Under the pieces are notes generated by a model. It saw only the letters and a program-made list of their open reading frames with translations. It was not told the origin of the DNA and did not search any database. The translations under genes and the position numbers were made by a program. From Spirochaetales bacterium (GTDB lineage Bacteria > Spirochaetota > Spirochaetia > Treponematales > UBA12059), in assembly GCA_016928955.1 (NCBI GenBank), contig JAFGJV010000037.1, positions 1 to 64,000 of the forward strand: a stretch of 64,000 nt of DNA, written 5' to 3'. Below, piece after piece: positions 1 to 8,463 of this stretch (position 1 is the first letter of the stretch; the number at the start of each line of letters is the position of its first letter).

Positions 1-64
1 GAAACCGAGACGTTCCCTAATTTCAAAGAAGGTTGTGCTAGTCCAACGGAAGTTATCAGAATTT

Positions 65-85
65 CACATCAAAGCTTCGTCGCAC
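65..85 (+). repeat. Dispersed intergenic repeat, copy 1
   Basis: One of six intergenic copies of a 21-base motif, consensus RACATCAAAGCTTCG-N2-ACAC. This copy lies 18 bases beyond the stop of the neighbouring minus-strand gene. It differs from the consensus only at the third position of the right arm (G for A). Bases 1-64 hold nothing else I can assign. Confidence 0.7.
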
Positions 86-103
86 TACTATGGGCCAGGC
101 TTT

Positions 104-2023
104 TCACTCCAGCTTTTCTGCGTAGAGCATACCGCCTAGTTCTATTACCGAGTACCGCACTCCGTTTCTTACATATGTTCCTGAAACGGCATCAGGTCCA
201 AGGTCAAAAGGTTTGGTACCCATCCACACAACCGTTCCTCCCGAGTCAGGCACCAAGGATCGTTCAACGCCGCCAAGCATTACTCGTACCGGCCTGCCCC
301 GTTCGAGGATGACCTCTAACGGTGCGCGCTTACGCCAACTAGGTGTAAAACGGTACCGTTCCCGGGTGCTATCAAGACGCTCGTGGTACAGATCCGGCGA
401 TCCGTCGGCGTCGGCGTCCCAGGATTTTATGATTGGCTCGAGGAGGCTTTCCCGGTATTCCAGGACACCGTCGCCATCCAGGTCCAACTCGACGTAGGCG
501 GGCCTGGCGCTCCCGTCGGCGGCGCGGGTCCAGACCCTTCTGCCGTCAAAAATGCCATCTCCGTCGATATCCAGTCTCTCGTCTGCTGGAATGCCTCGAA
601 CGTAATCCGTATACCCTGAAGATCCAAAATCGTTCGTCCACCAGGCGCTTGACGGAATGCCGTCGACCAGAAACGCGGTCAGGGACACGCCATCGTTCAG
701 GGACTCGGCCTTCCACGCCTGGGCTGCCAGGGCCGTCTCGGTGGGCAGGCCCAGCCCGGCGTCTGACACCAGCCATGGGCCATCCTTCAAACCGGGAAAA
801 CGCTCAAGCTCAAGCGCTCTATAGGAAAAAGCCGCGGGACCGAATGAGTAGACACGAACGCCGCTCTGGTCGTCCACGGAAACATTGCCCGCGTAAGGCC
901 AGGTGCCAAAGGTGATGACCACGCTCGTGGTCGGCGTTATGAGCCCGAGGCTCGCGGGCGCTCCGTCCTTGAACGTCGCGTGCCGGTCCGGTATGCCGTC
1001 CTGGTTGGCGTCCAGCATCCAGGCGACCAGTTGCCCGTTCCGATACCGGGCATTTTCTTCTGCCAGGCCATCCCTGTCCGAGTCCTGGGGCAGGTCGCCT
1101 GTGAACGTGGAGAAGGCTGCAGTGAACTCCGCGCGCGCATCGTCGTCAGGCAAGAGCCGGTAGGCGTCCTCCAGGTCCGAGCGTGCCACGGGTCGCTGTG
1201 CGCTAAAGAGTTCGGCTATCATCTTGGTCGCATCTATGAGCCCATACCTGCACGCCAGGATGGATGAACGGTGACTTTCGTTGCGCAACGCCCTGAATTC
1301 GCGTATGAGCAAACGCGCCTCGTCGTCATCCGGGGCAAAGGGGGCCAAGGCCAGGAGCAGGTTCGGCTCCGCGTCCTTGAAGGCTGGAAGGAGCTTGAAG
1401 GCCAAGTCCAATATGGCGGAGTCGGCGGGGATATCCAGCCGAGGCATACCGCTTTCCAGCCACACGGTCAGGGGTCGGAGGTCGTCGGGTGAGCGTCTGA
1501 GCGCTTCGGCCACGAGTTGTCTGGCCTGGTCGCCCTGGCCCTTGGCTAGGCGGGCCAGCAATTCCGCGTATATGACATCAGCTGTCCTGGGTTTGTCTCT
1601 GAGAAAGGAGAGCGCTCCGTCCGGCTGTCGGGACCTGGCAAGAAGCGAGGCGTACAGCACTTCGGCATCCGTCCTCCGTTGGCGGGAGAAGCGCGACGCT
1701 GTCAGGCCGGACGCCAGGAGTTCCATGGCCTGGGCTCGCGGCTCCCCCAGGGACAGGGTCAGTGTGGCCCGGAGGTACGCCGCATCCGAACAGCCGGGAT
1801 CCAGGGCGAGGGCTTCGTCAAGGAGTTCCCGGGCTTCGGTGTCATAGCCCAGGCTGAGAGCCGACGCGGCTGTGTCGGCCAGGGCTTGGGCCAACAGTTC
1901 CACGCGGTCCGCCGCCGCCGGGATGTTGACGAGGACGGCAAGGACCGCGCACAGCCAACGGGTTTTACTCGCCCGTGGCCTCCGATTTGGAGACGAACCC
2001 GAACATGGTTTTGATGTCCTCAT
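104..2023 (-). CDS. Secreted TPR protein with calcium-loop-like repeats
   Basis: About 639 residues. A basic N-terminus leads into a hydrophobic signal segment (LCAVLAVLVNIPAAA). The first half has alanine/leucine-rich helical repeats of TPR type. The C-terminal half carries Asp-rich loops such as DSDRDGLAEEN, DANQDGIPD, DIDGDGIFDG, DLDGDGVLEY and DADADGSPD, like EF-hand or thrombospondin type-3 calcium loops. This points to an exported, possibly calcium-stabilised envelope protein of unknown function. No ATG, GTG or TTG lies close to the signal segment. The nearest ATG (2023) is inside the end of ftsH, giving a 59-base overlap and an unusually long basic N-region, so the true start is uncertain; 2053 is the alternative. 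It is the last gene of the ftsH run. Confidence 0.65.
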   Translation of the reverse strand: MRTSKPCSGSSPNRRPRASKTRWLCAVLAVLVNIPAAADRVELLAQALADTAASALSLGYDTEARELLDEALALDPGCSDAAYLRATLTLSLGEPRAQAMELLASGLTASRFSRQRRTDAEVLYASLLARSRQPDGALSFLRDKPRTADVIYAELLARLAKGQGDQARQLVAEALRRSPDDLRPLTVWLESGMPRLDIPADSAILDLAFKLLPAFKDAEPNLLLALAPFAPDDDEARLLIREFRALRNESHRSSILACRYGLIDATKMIAELFSAQRPVARSDLEDAYRLLPDDDARAEFTAAFSTFTGDLPQDSDRDGLAEENARYRNGQLVAWMLDANQDGIPDRHATFKDGAPASLGLITPTTSVVITFGTWPYAGNVSVDDQSGVRVYSFGPAAFSYRALELERFPGLKDGPWLVSDAGLGLPTETALAAQAWKAESLNDGVSLTAFLVDGIPSSAWWTNDFGSSGYTDYVRGIPADERLDIDGDGIFDGRRVWTRAADGSARPAYVELDLDGDGVLEYRESLLEPIIKSWDADADGSPDLYHERLDSTRERYRFTPSWRKRAPLEVILERGRPVRVMLGGVERSLVPDSGGTVVWMGTKPFDLGPDAVSGTYVRNGVRYSVIELGGMLYAEKLE

Positions 2024-3839
2024 CGAGCAAGGTCTCCTTCTGCATGAGTTCATCGGCGAGCCGCTCGAGCTGGTCTTTGTGCTTGGTCAAGATGTCAAAG
2101 GCGGCCTTTTTTGCCTCCTCCAATATATCGGCAACAGCGCGGTCTATCCTCTGCGCCGTTTCCTCGGAGTAGTCCTTGTGCCGCGCTATTTCCTTGCCCA
2201 GGAAGATGGGTTCGTCCTCCTGGCCGTAGGCTATGGGCCCGAGATCGGGGGCCATACCCCACTCGCAGGCCATTCGGCGGGCCAGCTCGGTGGCCTGTTT
2301 GAGGTCCTGGGCTGTCCCTGTTGTCGTCTCGCCGTACACTATGCTCTCGGCGGCGTACCCGCCATACATGATGACGATTCGGTCCCTGAGCCACGAGAGG
2401 CTCCAGGAGTGGGCGTCCTTCTCCGGAAGGGATACGGCCAGGCCGAGAGCCTTGCCGCGCGGCACGATGGTAACCTTGTGCAGGGGATCGGCTTTGGGCA
2501 AGTGGTAATGAAGGAGGGCATGGCCGGCCTCGTGGTAGGCGGTGGCCTTTTTTTCCTCCTCGGAAATGGCCATCGACGCACGGGCTATTCCCATGAGTAG
2601 TTTGTCCCTGGCATCCTCAAAGTCGCCCATGATCACGGATGTCCTGCCGTGCCGTATGGCAAACAGGGTCGCCTCGTTGACGAGATTGGCCAGATCGGCT
2701 CCGCTGGTGCCCGGAGTGGCCTTGGCCAGCTTTCTGGCATCCACGTCTGGGTCCACCGGTACCTTTGCCATGTGGATGCGGAGGATATCCTCCCGCTCCT
2801 TGACGTCGGGCATGGCGACCATCACCTGGCGGTCAAAGCGCCCGGGACGCAAGAGGGCCGGGTCCAGGACGTCCGGACGGTTGGTCGCGGCCAGGATGAT
2901 GACACCGTCTTTGGTATCAAAGCCATCCATCTCGACCAGCATCTGGTTGAGGGTCTGCTCCCGCTCATCGTGGCCGCCGCCGTATCCGGCTCCCCGGGTT
3001 CTGCCTACGGCGTCAAGCTCGTCTATAAAGATAATACAGGGAGCGCTGCGCCTACCTTGATCAAAAAGGTCCCGCACGCGGCTCGCGCCCACGCCCACGA
3101 ACATCTCGACAAAATCCGAACCGGACATGTGGAAGAACGGAACGTTGGCCTCTCCGGCAACGGCCTTGGCCAACAGGGTTTTGCCCGTTCCCGGCATGCC
3201 CACCAAGAGGACGCCCTTGGGTATGCGGGCGCCCATCTTGACGAATTTCTGGGGATTTTTGAGGTAGTCCACAACCTCGGCAAGCTCGTACTTTGCCTCC
3301 ACCTGGCCGGCCACGTCCTTGAATGTGCTCTTTTTCTCGTTCTGCTGGTAACGCTTGGCCTTGCTTTTGCCAAAACTGAAGGCTTTGTTGTTACCCTGGG
3401 TCTGCCGCATGATGACCCACAGGATGAAAAAGCCAAAAAGCCACGGCAGGATCGCCTGCACCACCCGCCAGAGGCTCGTCTGCGTCTCGACGCCTTCTAT
3501 CTCTATGCCCTTCTGGGACAGCTTGTCCAGCAGGCCCAGGTCGGCGTAGGGTATCAGGGTGGTAAACTTCTGCGTCTGGCCGGATTCCCCAACCAGCACG
3601 CCGCGTATTTGGGACTGGTCGACGATCTGAATGGAGGCCACCTGGTCGGCTTCCACATAGGCTATGAACTCGGAATAGAGTATACGGCGGCCATCGTTCT
3701 GCCCGCCGTCGAAGACGAGTATGGCCAGGGATGCCATGATCAGGGTCATGAACACTATCAGGGAAAAGCGGGAGCCCCGGGGAGGGACTTGATCGGGCTT
3801 GCGGCTTGGCTGCTTGTTGTCGTTATCGTCGGGTTGCAT
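1965..3839 (-). CDS. ftsH: FtsH, ATP-dependent membrane zinc protease
   Basis: 624 residues, usual family length. Membrane-anchored hexameric AAA+ protease that degrades damaged membrane proteins and short-lived regulators at the inner membrane. A transmembrane segment at about 25-43 and a second at about 128-145 flank the periplasmic FtsH_ext domain. The AAA module has Walker A GMPGTGKT (214-221), Walker [12 protein letters not shown] (269-279) and a second region of homology AATNRPD...LLRPGRFDR (about 318-337). The zinc-protease motif HEAGH is at 436-440. It overlaps the end of tilS by 17 bases, so the two are translationally coupled as in many bacteria. Confidence 0.98.
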   Translation of the reverse strand: MQPDDNDNKQPSRKPDQVPPRGSRFSLIVFMTLIMASLAILVFDGGQNDGRRILYSEFIAYVEADQVASIQIVDQSQIRGVLVGESGQTQKFTTLIPYADLGLLDKLSQKGIEIEGVETQTSLWRVVQAILPWLFGFFILWVIMRQTQGNNKAFSFGKSKAKRYQQNEKKSTFKDVAGQVEAKYELAEVVDYLKNPQKFVKMGARIPKGVLLVGMPGTGKTLLAKAVAGEANVPFFHMSGSDFVEMFVGVGASRVRDLFDQGRRSAPCIIFIDELDAVGRTRGAGYGGGHDEREQTLNQMLVEMDGFDTKDGVIILAATNRPDVLDPALLRPGRFDRQVMVAMPDVKEREDILRIHMAKVPVDPDVDARKLAKATPGTSGADLANLVNEATLFAIRHGRTSVIMGDFEDARDKLLMGIARASMAISEEEKKATAYHEAGHALLHYHLPKADPLHKVTIVPRGKALGLAVSLPEKDAHSWSLSWLRDRIVIMYGGYAAESIVYGETTTGTAQDLKQATELARRMACEWGMAPDLGPIAYGQEDEPIFLGKEIARHKDYSEETAQRIDRAVADILEEAKKAAFDILTKHKDQLERLADELMQKETLLDEDIKTMFGFVSKSEATGE

Positions 3840-5199
3840 CGTCTGGCGCGACTCCTTTCAAGTCCACTCGCAGATACTCGGTAGCGGGAAGGCTTTTTAT
3901 GCCGGGGTTATAACGCCAGACATACCTGCCTCCTGGCAAGGACAGGCCCACTATGCCGTCGCGGTCCTCCAGAATCACCGGATGGCCGCGCAGTGCAGGG
4001 GTCCGCCCGTCCCGGGCAAGGATTTTATCCAGGGCTGTGCGCCCCGCGGCTGTGCGCATGGCGTCGCCAGGTTTCCTGGACCTGATAACCAGCGGCCAGG
4101 AAAAAGCGTCGTTGCGCAGTCCTTCTGTTGCCCAGTATAGCCTACAGCGGCCGTCCGTGCCTATGACATAGTCGCCGGGAGCTGGGGCTACCAGACAGAA
4201 GTCCGGCGTGGCGGGCTCAGCGCCAAGCTCTCGGACGGTCACCTTTCGGCCGTCGCTCCGCATGACCAAACCCGAACCCTCGGCCAGGGTCAGCGGAACG
4301 CCGGCCTCCAGCTCGTCAATCCGGGCCGCAGCCGCGCTTACCAGGCGCCAGCTCAGCCGCTTGCCTTCCCATCCGGACGTGTCGGCCAGCGCGAACAGGG
4401 CTCGCTCCCGGAGCGCTCGAGGCGCCCGAGCAAGGATGTCGGCGTCTATTCCGTCACCGTCCAGAAGGGACAGCGCCATGCCGGTCAGCGCCTGGTCATC
4501 AGCCAAGGCTTTCTCGGCACCGGCCCTGAGGGCGGTCCGCCAACCGGGAAACACCTCTTCTATGACCGGCACCAGCTTGTGGCGCACCTTGTTGCGGAGA
4601 TACTCGTCGCCCGCGTTGGTCGAGTCGTCCCTCCACGACAGGCCCCTACGGCCAAGGTAGGCCTCAAGATCGCCTCGCTCCAAACCAAGGAAGGGCCGTC
4701 CGACGTGGCCCGAGTCCGGCCGGAGGCCAGCCAAGCCGGCGGACGATGAGCCGGAAAAAAATCGCATGACGAGGGTTTCCCGCGCGTCGCCGGCGTGATG
4801 GCCGGTCAACGTCATTGCCAGGCCCAGGCTTTCACGCATCTCGTCCAGGACACGCAGGCGGAAGGTCCTGGCCGCGGCTTCAAGGCCGCCCGCAAGCTTG
4901 GCTTCAGCTACTAGTCGTCCCGGCTCCGCAGCTCGCGTATGGAGCCGCATGCCCAGGGAAGCGCAGAAAGCGACGACAAAGTCGCGTTCGGCGGCCAATT
5001 CGTCCTTAGGCCGTATGCCGTGGTCAACCCAGCACGCCTGTACGGGGGCGCCGTCGGATAGGCTTGCCACGGCGGCAGCCAGGGCGCATGAATCCGCCCC
5101 GCCTGACAGGGCCACAAGGACGTTACCCGCATGGAGTCCCCGCTGGTCCAGGAAGGACCGGACAGCGGAAGGTACGGATGCTGGATCCACCATTGACAT
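3823..5199 (-). CDS. tilS: TilS, tRNA(Ile)-lysidine synthetase
   Basis: About 458 residues. Converts C34 of tRNA-Ile(CAU) to lysidine using ATP and lysine, switching the codon read from AUG to AUA. The N-terminal PP-loop is LVALSGGADS, followed by the N-type ATPase fold (ARTFRLRVLDE, TGHHAGDARETLVMRF). The C-terminal TilS domain includes RSRKPGDAMR. The open frame runs on upstream over rplY, but GGAGG at 5209-5213 is 9 bases from the ATG at 5199 and only 3 from the ATG at 5205, so I chose 5199. Downstream it overlaps ftsH. Confidence 0.96.
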   Translation of the reverse strand: MSMVDPASVPSAVRSFLDQRGLHAGNVLVALSGGADSCALAAAVASLSDGAPVQACWVDHGIRPKDELAAERDFVVAFCASLGMRLHTRAAEPGRLVAEAKLAGGLEAAARTFRLRVLDEMRESLGLAMTLTGHHAGDARETLVMRFFSGSSSAGLAGLRPDSGHVGRPFLGLERGDLEAYLGRRGLSWRDDSTNAGDEYLRNKVRHKLVPVIEEVFPGWRTALRAGAEKALADDQALTGMALSLLDGDGIDADILARAPRALRERALFALADTSGWEGKRLSWRLVSAAAARIDELEAGVPLTLAEGSGLVMRSDGRKVTVRELGAEPATPDFCLVAPAPGDYVIGTDGRCRLYWATEGLRNDAFSWPLVIRSRKPGDAMRTAAGRTALDKILARDGRTPALRGHPVILEDRDGIVGLSLPGGRYVWRYNPGIKSLPATEYLRVDLKGVAPDDATRR

Positions 5200-5223
5200 G
5201 GCCATGAACCTCCGAAAACAGGA

Positions 5224-5257
5224 CGCGCCCCGCCCGGTACGTCGGGAACGGGGCGCG
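5224..5257 (-). terminator. Intrinsic terminator or attenuator after rplY
   Basis: Perfect 9-bp stem (5224-5232 with 5249-5257), 16-base loop, followed on the minus strand by a short T tract. It lies between rplY and tilS, so it probably ends or partly attenuates the tRNA-Gln/rplY transcript. Confidence 0.6.
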
Positions 5258-5281
5258 CGCTGGTTCTGCGGGGCTTTCGGC

Positions 5282-5923
5282 TTATTTATCCGCGGCGGGA
5301 GCGGCAGCCGGAGCGGCGGCAGCCTCGGCCTCGGGAGCCTCGGCGGTTTCGGCGGCCACTGGCTCTGCCTCGGTGCGCGCGAACTTGACCAGGGCAACGA
5401 CCTGGTCAAGCGAGCTCAGTATCTTGACCGCGGGTGCGTGGTTGATGTCGCGCACGTGGACAGAGTGGTTGGCCTGGAGCCCGGACACGTCGATCTCGAA
5501 TTTCTCGGGCATGTCATTGGGCAGGCACTCGACCTCTATTTCGTGCACGGGGTTCTCAAGAACGCCGCCCTCCCGCACGCCGACTGGGGTGCCGATCAGG
5601 TGGATGGATACCTTGGCGCGTATGGCCACGCCGCTCTCCACCTCGAAAAAGTCCACATGTTCGATGGTGCCGCGCAGCCAATTGAGCTGGCGGTCCTTGA
5701 TCATGCACTGGTAGCTGTCGGCGCCGACCTCGAGCTTTACGATGGTGCTCTCGGACACGCCCTTGGTGGCCTTGGCGAATTCGGCCGTGTCCAGGGTCAG
5801 GTGCACAATCTTGCCGTGGCGGTTGTACATGACCGCGGGGATCTTGCCCTGGCGGCGAAGGGCCTTGACATCACCCTTAGTGGAAACGGCGCGTACGCCG
5901 GCGTTCAGCACGTGCTGGCTCAT
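5282..5923 (-). CDS. rplY: 50S ribosomal protein L25/general stress protein Ctc
   Basis: 213 residues: an N-terminal L25 domain (about 1-95, RRQGKIPAVMYNRHGK) that binds 5S rRNA, then a C-terminal Ctc (TL5-type) beta domain, then an Ala/Pro/Glu-rich tail of about 35 residues (AEAPEAEAAAAPAAAPAADK). Such low-complexity tails occur in several Ctc proteins; the role is unknown. Start is the ATG preceded by GAGGAGAG. The gene begins 37 bases after tRNA-Gln in the same direction, and the two probably share a transcript. Confidence 0.95.
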   Translation of the reverse strand: MSQHVLNAGVRAVSTKGDVKALRRQGKIPAVMYNRHGKIVHLTLDTAEFAKATKGVSESTIVKLEVGADSYQCMIKDRQLNWLRGTIEHVDFFEVESGVAIRAKVSIHLIGTPVGVREGGVLENPVHEIEVECLPNDMPEKFEIDVSGLQANHSVHVRDINHAPAVKILSSLDQVVALVKFARTEAEPVAAETAEAPEAEAAAAPAAAPAADK

Positions 5924-5960
5924 GGATATTCTCTCCTCGCTTGTGGCGTTGTTCTATGCG

Positions 5961-6032
5961 CTGGGACGGCAGGACTCGAACCTGCGAATGGCGGAACCAA
6001 AAACCGCTGACTTACCACTTGTCGACGTCCCA
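5961..6032 (-). tRNA. tRNA-Gln (anticodon TTG)
   Basis: 72 bases on the minus strand, without encoded CCA. The acceptor stem TGGGACG pairs with CGTCCCA and the discriminator is G, as expected for tRNA-Gln. The T arm is GCAGG-TTCGAGT-CCTGC. The anticodon loop reads TT-TTG-GT, with a U-U pair closing the anticodon stem. Sequence and loop match the bacterial tRNA-Gln pattern. Confidence 0.93.
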
Positions 6033-6064
6033 CTGATGCCGTCACTAGGGCACGGCGCGTCGTT

Positions 6065-6092
6065 TATATACCGAAACAGGGCATCGTGTCAC
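6065..6092 (-). promoter_or_regulatory. Promoter for tRNA-Gln/rplY
   Basis: GTGACA (6087-6092), 16-base spacer, TATATA (6065-6070) on the minus strand, about 33 bases upstream of the mature tRNA 5' end. Sigma-70 type by inspection. Confidence 0.5.
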
Positions 6093-6103
6093 GGGGGTAG
6101 CGC

Positions 6104-6150
6104 AAAAAAAACCGCGCCCGGCCGTCGGGAAGCGCCGACGGTTCCGTCGG
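6104..6150 (-). terminator. Terminator-like structure after spoVG
   Basis: Three arms of a 7-base sequence (6122-6128, 6135-6141, 6144-6150). The middle arm can pair with either neighbour. On the minus strand a run of eight T (6104-6111) follows. The stem is about 10 bases from the T run, so termination efficiency is uncertain. The mutually exclusive pairings could be incidental. Confidence 0.5.
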
Positions 6151-6257
6151 CCCCTTGAAGACAGTCCGGCCGCCCCCGACCCGCTCCTCTGGCGGTCCGA
6201 GGTGGCCGGCCATCCCGTGCGCGGGTTCCGCTGCCCGTTCCCGGTGCGTGCCGGCCG

Positions 6258-6536
6258 CTATACCGGCAGTTCGTCGTCCGAATTGTCGCCCCTGTCATAG
6301 GCCGCAACAATGGCGTCCTGCAGCTTGGCGCGGAATTCGGGGCTTATGGGGTGGGCAATGTCCTTGTATTCGCCCGTCTTGGTTTTCCTGCTCGGCATGG
6401 CGATGAAAACACCGGTTTTGCCTTCGATGATCTTCACGTTGTGTATGACAAAGCAGTTGTCAAAGGTAACGGTGACATACGCCTTTAGCTTGCCCTCGCT
6501 CGTAACCCTGCGGATGCGGATGTCGGTGATATCCAT
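6258..6536 (-). CDS. spoVG: SpoVG family nucleic-acid-binding regulator
   Basis: 92 residues, full length. SpoVG proteins are small sequence-specific DNA- and RNA-binding regulators, studied in Bacillus, Staphylococcus and Borrelia. Diagnostic stretches are [40 protein letters not shown] and [11 protein letters not shown]. The start is preceded by AAGGAG. It lies 42 bases downstream of ispE in the same direction, a neighbour pair typical of Firmicutes and spirochaetes. Confidence 0.96.
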   Translation of the reverse strand: MDITDIRIRRVTSEGKLKAYVTVTFDNCFVIHNVKIIEGKTGVFIAMPSRKTKTGEYKDIAHPISPEFRAKLQDAIVAAYDRGDNSDDELPV

Positions 6537-6578
6537 GCGGAGCCTCTCCTTGCCGATCGATGTACGGGCCAGGTAATT

Positions 6579-7466
6579 CTAAACCGACTCCGGTAGGCGC
6601 GCAAGCGGAAAGGCAGTCCACGCTGACAGGCCCACAGCCCGCGCCGACATGGCCGCGCGCGCGGCCGAATCGGCGTTCTCGAACACGCCAAAGAGCACGC
6701 TTCCCGAACCACTCATGGCCGAGAACGAGGCTCCGGCCGTCCTGAGCACGCCCATGGCCCGTTCCAGGCCCGGATACGCGCCAGACAGCACGGGATAAAA
6801 ATCGTTGCGAAAGTTCCAAAGCCCGGGCTCGTCTTTATGGTAGGATCCGACGACGCCGTCCAGCTCGGCGGCCAGTTCCCTGTCTCCCGGCCCGGCCGGC
6901 CGCTGTTCGTCCAGGCGGGCGTAGGCATCGGCCGTGGCTATGGGAAAACCCGGGTGTATCAGGGCCAGGGCGTAATCCGAACGGGGTTCCACCGGCCGAA
7001 CCAGCTCTCCCCTGCCCAACACGGCGGCGCAGGGCCCGCCCAGAAAAAAGGGAACATCGGACCCGACCTCAGCGGCGAGCCCGGCAAGGGCTTCCGGCGG
7101 CACGGCCGCTGGAAACAGGGCGGCTAGGAGCCTGAGCACGGCGGCCGCGTCGGATGAGCCGCCGCCCAGCCCCGCGCCCGAGGGTATGCGCTTTGTGGCC
7201 TGTATGGCCACGCCGCTGGGCGCCCGGCTGCCGGCGGCCTCCAGCCACAAGGCGGCCGCCCTGTACATGGTGTTGCGTTCCGGAGGGCAGTCAACGCGGC
7301 AGTCCAGCCTGATACCAGGCTCCGTATCCAGGCCTACGGTGACCGTGTCTGCCAGGGATATGGCCTGGAATACGCTGGCCAGGCCATGATAGCCATCTTT
7401 TCGCCTGGGCCCTATGGCCAGGTGGATATTGATCTTGGCGGGGGCATCTGTGCTCAGGCTGGTCAT
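6579..7466 (-). CDS. ispE: IspE, 4-diphosphocytidyl-2-C-methyl-D-erythritol kinase
   Basis: 295 residues. GHMP kinase of the non-mevalonate isoprenoid pathway; it phosphorylates CDP-ME with ATP. Motif 1 is APAKINIHL near the N-terminus. The glycine-rich ATP loop is PSGAGLGGGSSDAA, and motif 3 is SAMSGSGSVLFG. The open frame extends further upstream, but family alignment supports ATG at 7466. ispG of the same pathway is also in this window (37.8 kb), so the MEP route operates here. Confidence 0.95.
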   Translation of the reverse strand: MTSLSTDAPAKINIHLAIGPRRKDGYHGLASVFQAISLADTVTVGLDTEPGIRLDCRVDCPPERNTMYRAAALWLEAAGSRAPSGVAIQATKRIPSGAGLGGGSSDAAAVLRLLAALFPAAVPPEALAGLAAEVGSDVPFFLGGPCAAVLGRGELVRPVEPRSDYALALIHPGFPIATADAYARLDEQRPAGPGDRELAAELDGVVGSYHKDEPGLWNFRNDFYPVLSGAYPGLERAMGVLRTAGASFSAMSGSGSVLFGVFENADSAARAAMSARAVGLSAWTAFPLARLPESV

Positions 7467-7560
7467 GGCGGCAGTGTAGCATGCCAAGGGCCGGCCCAGA
7501 AGGCACAAGCGACGCAAAAACGCCTCTGGGGGCAGTCTGAATTTTCCTTCACGAATATAG

Positions 7561-7589
7561 TTGACAGAGTACGAGCGTCTCTTTTAGAT
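7561..7589 (+). promoter_or_regulatory. Sigma-70 type promoter for the acidic protein
   Basis: Perfect -35 TTGACA (7561-7566), 17-base spacer, -10 TTAGAT (7584-7589). The leader is about 75 bases, with GGGAGG about 8 bases before the ATG at 7671. It is one of the better promoters in the window. Confidence 0.7.
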
Positions 7590-7670
7590 TTCAGCGTGCG
7601 CCAGCCACGCTGGCCCCACCGAGACCGGCACGGGCGTGCCCGCCGGCCATATCTTTAGGGAGGACCCGAC

Positions 7671-7979
7671 ATGGACCCGATACGGGAAACGGCTTTGCCG
7701 AACGACAATCTCGAGCTGGCGCTTCTGTGCGTCAGTCAAGGCGTCCAGGCTCCCGAGGTTCCTTTCGTGCGTTTCGACGACTACGATGACGACTACGAAG
7801 ACGACTTCGAGGAAGAGGACGACTTCGACGATTTCTCGGACGAGGACGACGACTTTGACGACGAGGACGACGACTTCGAGGACGAGGACGACGACTTCGA
7901 CGACGAAGAGGGCTTTGAGGAAGAGGAAGACGACTACGACTACGACGAGGACGGGGACTACAACGACTTCGACGAGTAG
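7671..7979 (+). CDS. Extremely acidic small protein with Phe heptads
   Basis: 102 residues, not recognised. Residues 1-34 are ordinary (MDPIRETALPNDNLELALLC...). Residues from about 35 on are almost only Asp, Glu, Phe and Tyr. Within this tail Phe recurs every seven residues in units like DDEDDDF and EDEDDDF. No signal peptide or membrane segment is seen. It is the only plus-strand gene in an otherwise minus-strand region, with its own promoter and bidirectional terminator, so it is an independent unit. Possible roles include nucleic-acid mimicry, binding of cations or basic proteins, or a disordered chaperone-like tail; none is shown. Coding is supported by the RBS, the terminator placement and the codon-regular acidic repeat. 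Confidence 0.75.
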   Translation: MDPIRETALPNDNLELALLCVSQGVQAPEVPFVRFDDYDDDYEDDFEEEDDFDDFSDEDDDFDDEDDDFEDEDDDFDDEEGFEEEEDDYDYDEDGDYNDFDE

Positions 7980-8004
7980 CCGGCACTCACCGCGCTGAAA
8001 AAAA

Positions 8005-8042
8005 CGGCCGCCTTAAGGACCAGCTGGACCTTAAGGCGGCCG
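8005..8042. terminator. Bidirectional intrinsic terminator
   Basis: Perfect 14-bp inverted repeat (8005-8018 with 8029-8042) with a 10-base loop. A run of seven A lies on its left and a T run on its right. It serves the convergent acidic-protein gene and the rsfS operon. Confidence 0.9.
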
Positions 8043-8061
8043 CGTGTTTTTGGCGTGCCCG

Positions 8062-8463
8062 CTATGCCTGCCCGACTGCCTTTGGAGGGCTTTTCTGGGG
8101 TTCAACGGCCGTAACCGACGCCTCGAACCAAAGGCTCTCCAGCTCGTAGAAGGTCCTGGCGTTCTGGCTCATGATATGCACCACGAAATCCCCAAAATCC
8201 ACCAGGCACCACTCCTCGTCGTCGGCGGGCTGGGGCCGCCTGGTCGGGGCATAGCCCTGGACGCCCAGCGCCTCGTCCACGTGGCGGAGCAAACCGCGCA
8301 TGTGGGCTGTGCTGGTGGCCGTGGCTATCACAAAAAAGTCTGTCCATGCGGCCTTGCCGCCAAGGTCCAGCACCACGGTGTTGCCCCCGTTATGGTCAGC
8401 TATCACCTGGGCGCATTCAAACGCCGCGTCTCGCGCGCTAATCGACACAGTACCTCCCGTCAA
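8062..8463 (-). CDS. rsfS: RsfS, ribosomal silencing factor
   Basis: 133 residues. Binds L14 on the 50S subunit and blocks joining with 30S when nutrients are scarce. Family motifs are KAAWTDFFVIATATSTAHMRGL and DEEWCLVDFGDFVVHIM. A C-terminal extension after ESLWFEA is of no known role. Overlaps the end of the LCP gene by 26 bases. Last gene of the obg-nadD-yqeK-LCP-rsfS run, a widely conserved order. Confidence 0.95.
   Translation of the reverse strand: MTGGTVSISARDAAFECAQVIADHNGGNTVVLDLGGKAAWTDFFVIATATSTAHMRGLLRHVDEALGVQGYAPTRRPQPADDEEWCLVDFGDFVVHIMSQNARTFYELESLWFEASVTAVEPQKSPPKAVGQA

Noticed and set aside
2649-3884. 411-codon plus-strand ORF opposite ftsH
   Set aside because: Exact antisense of a well-conserved gene; high-GC third positions create long mirror frames. 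No ribosome site or family likeness.
6089-6310. 73-codon minus-strand ORF between spoVG and tRNA-Gln
   Set aside because: Overlaps the spoVG end and terminator structure; composition-driven.
7732-7986. 84-codon Arg/Ser-rich ORF opposite the acidic protein
   Set aside because: The reverse complement of Asp codons gives Arg/Ser/Val by composition; the sense strand has the promoter, RBS and terminator.
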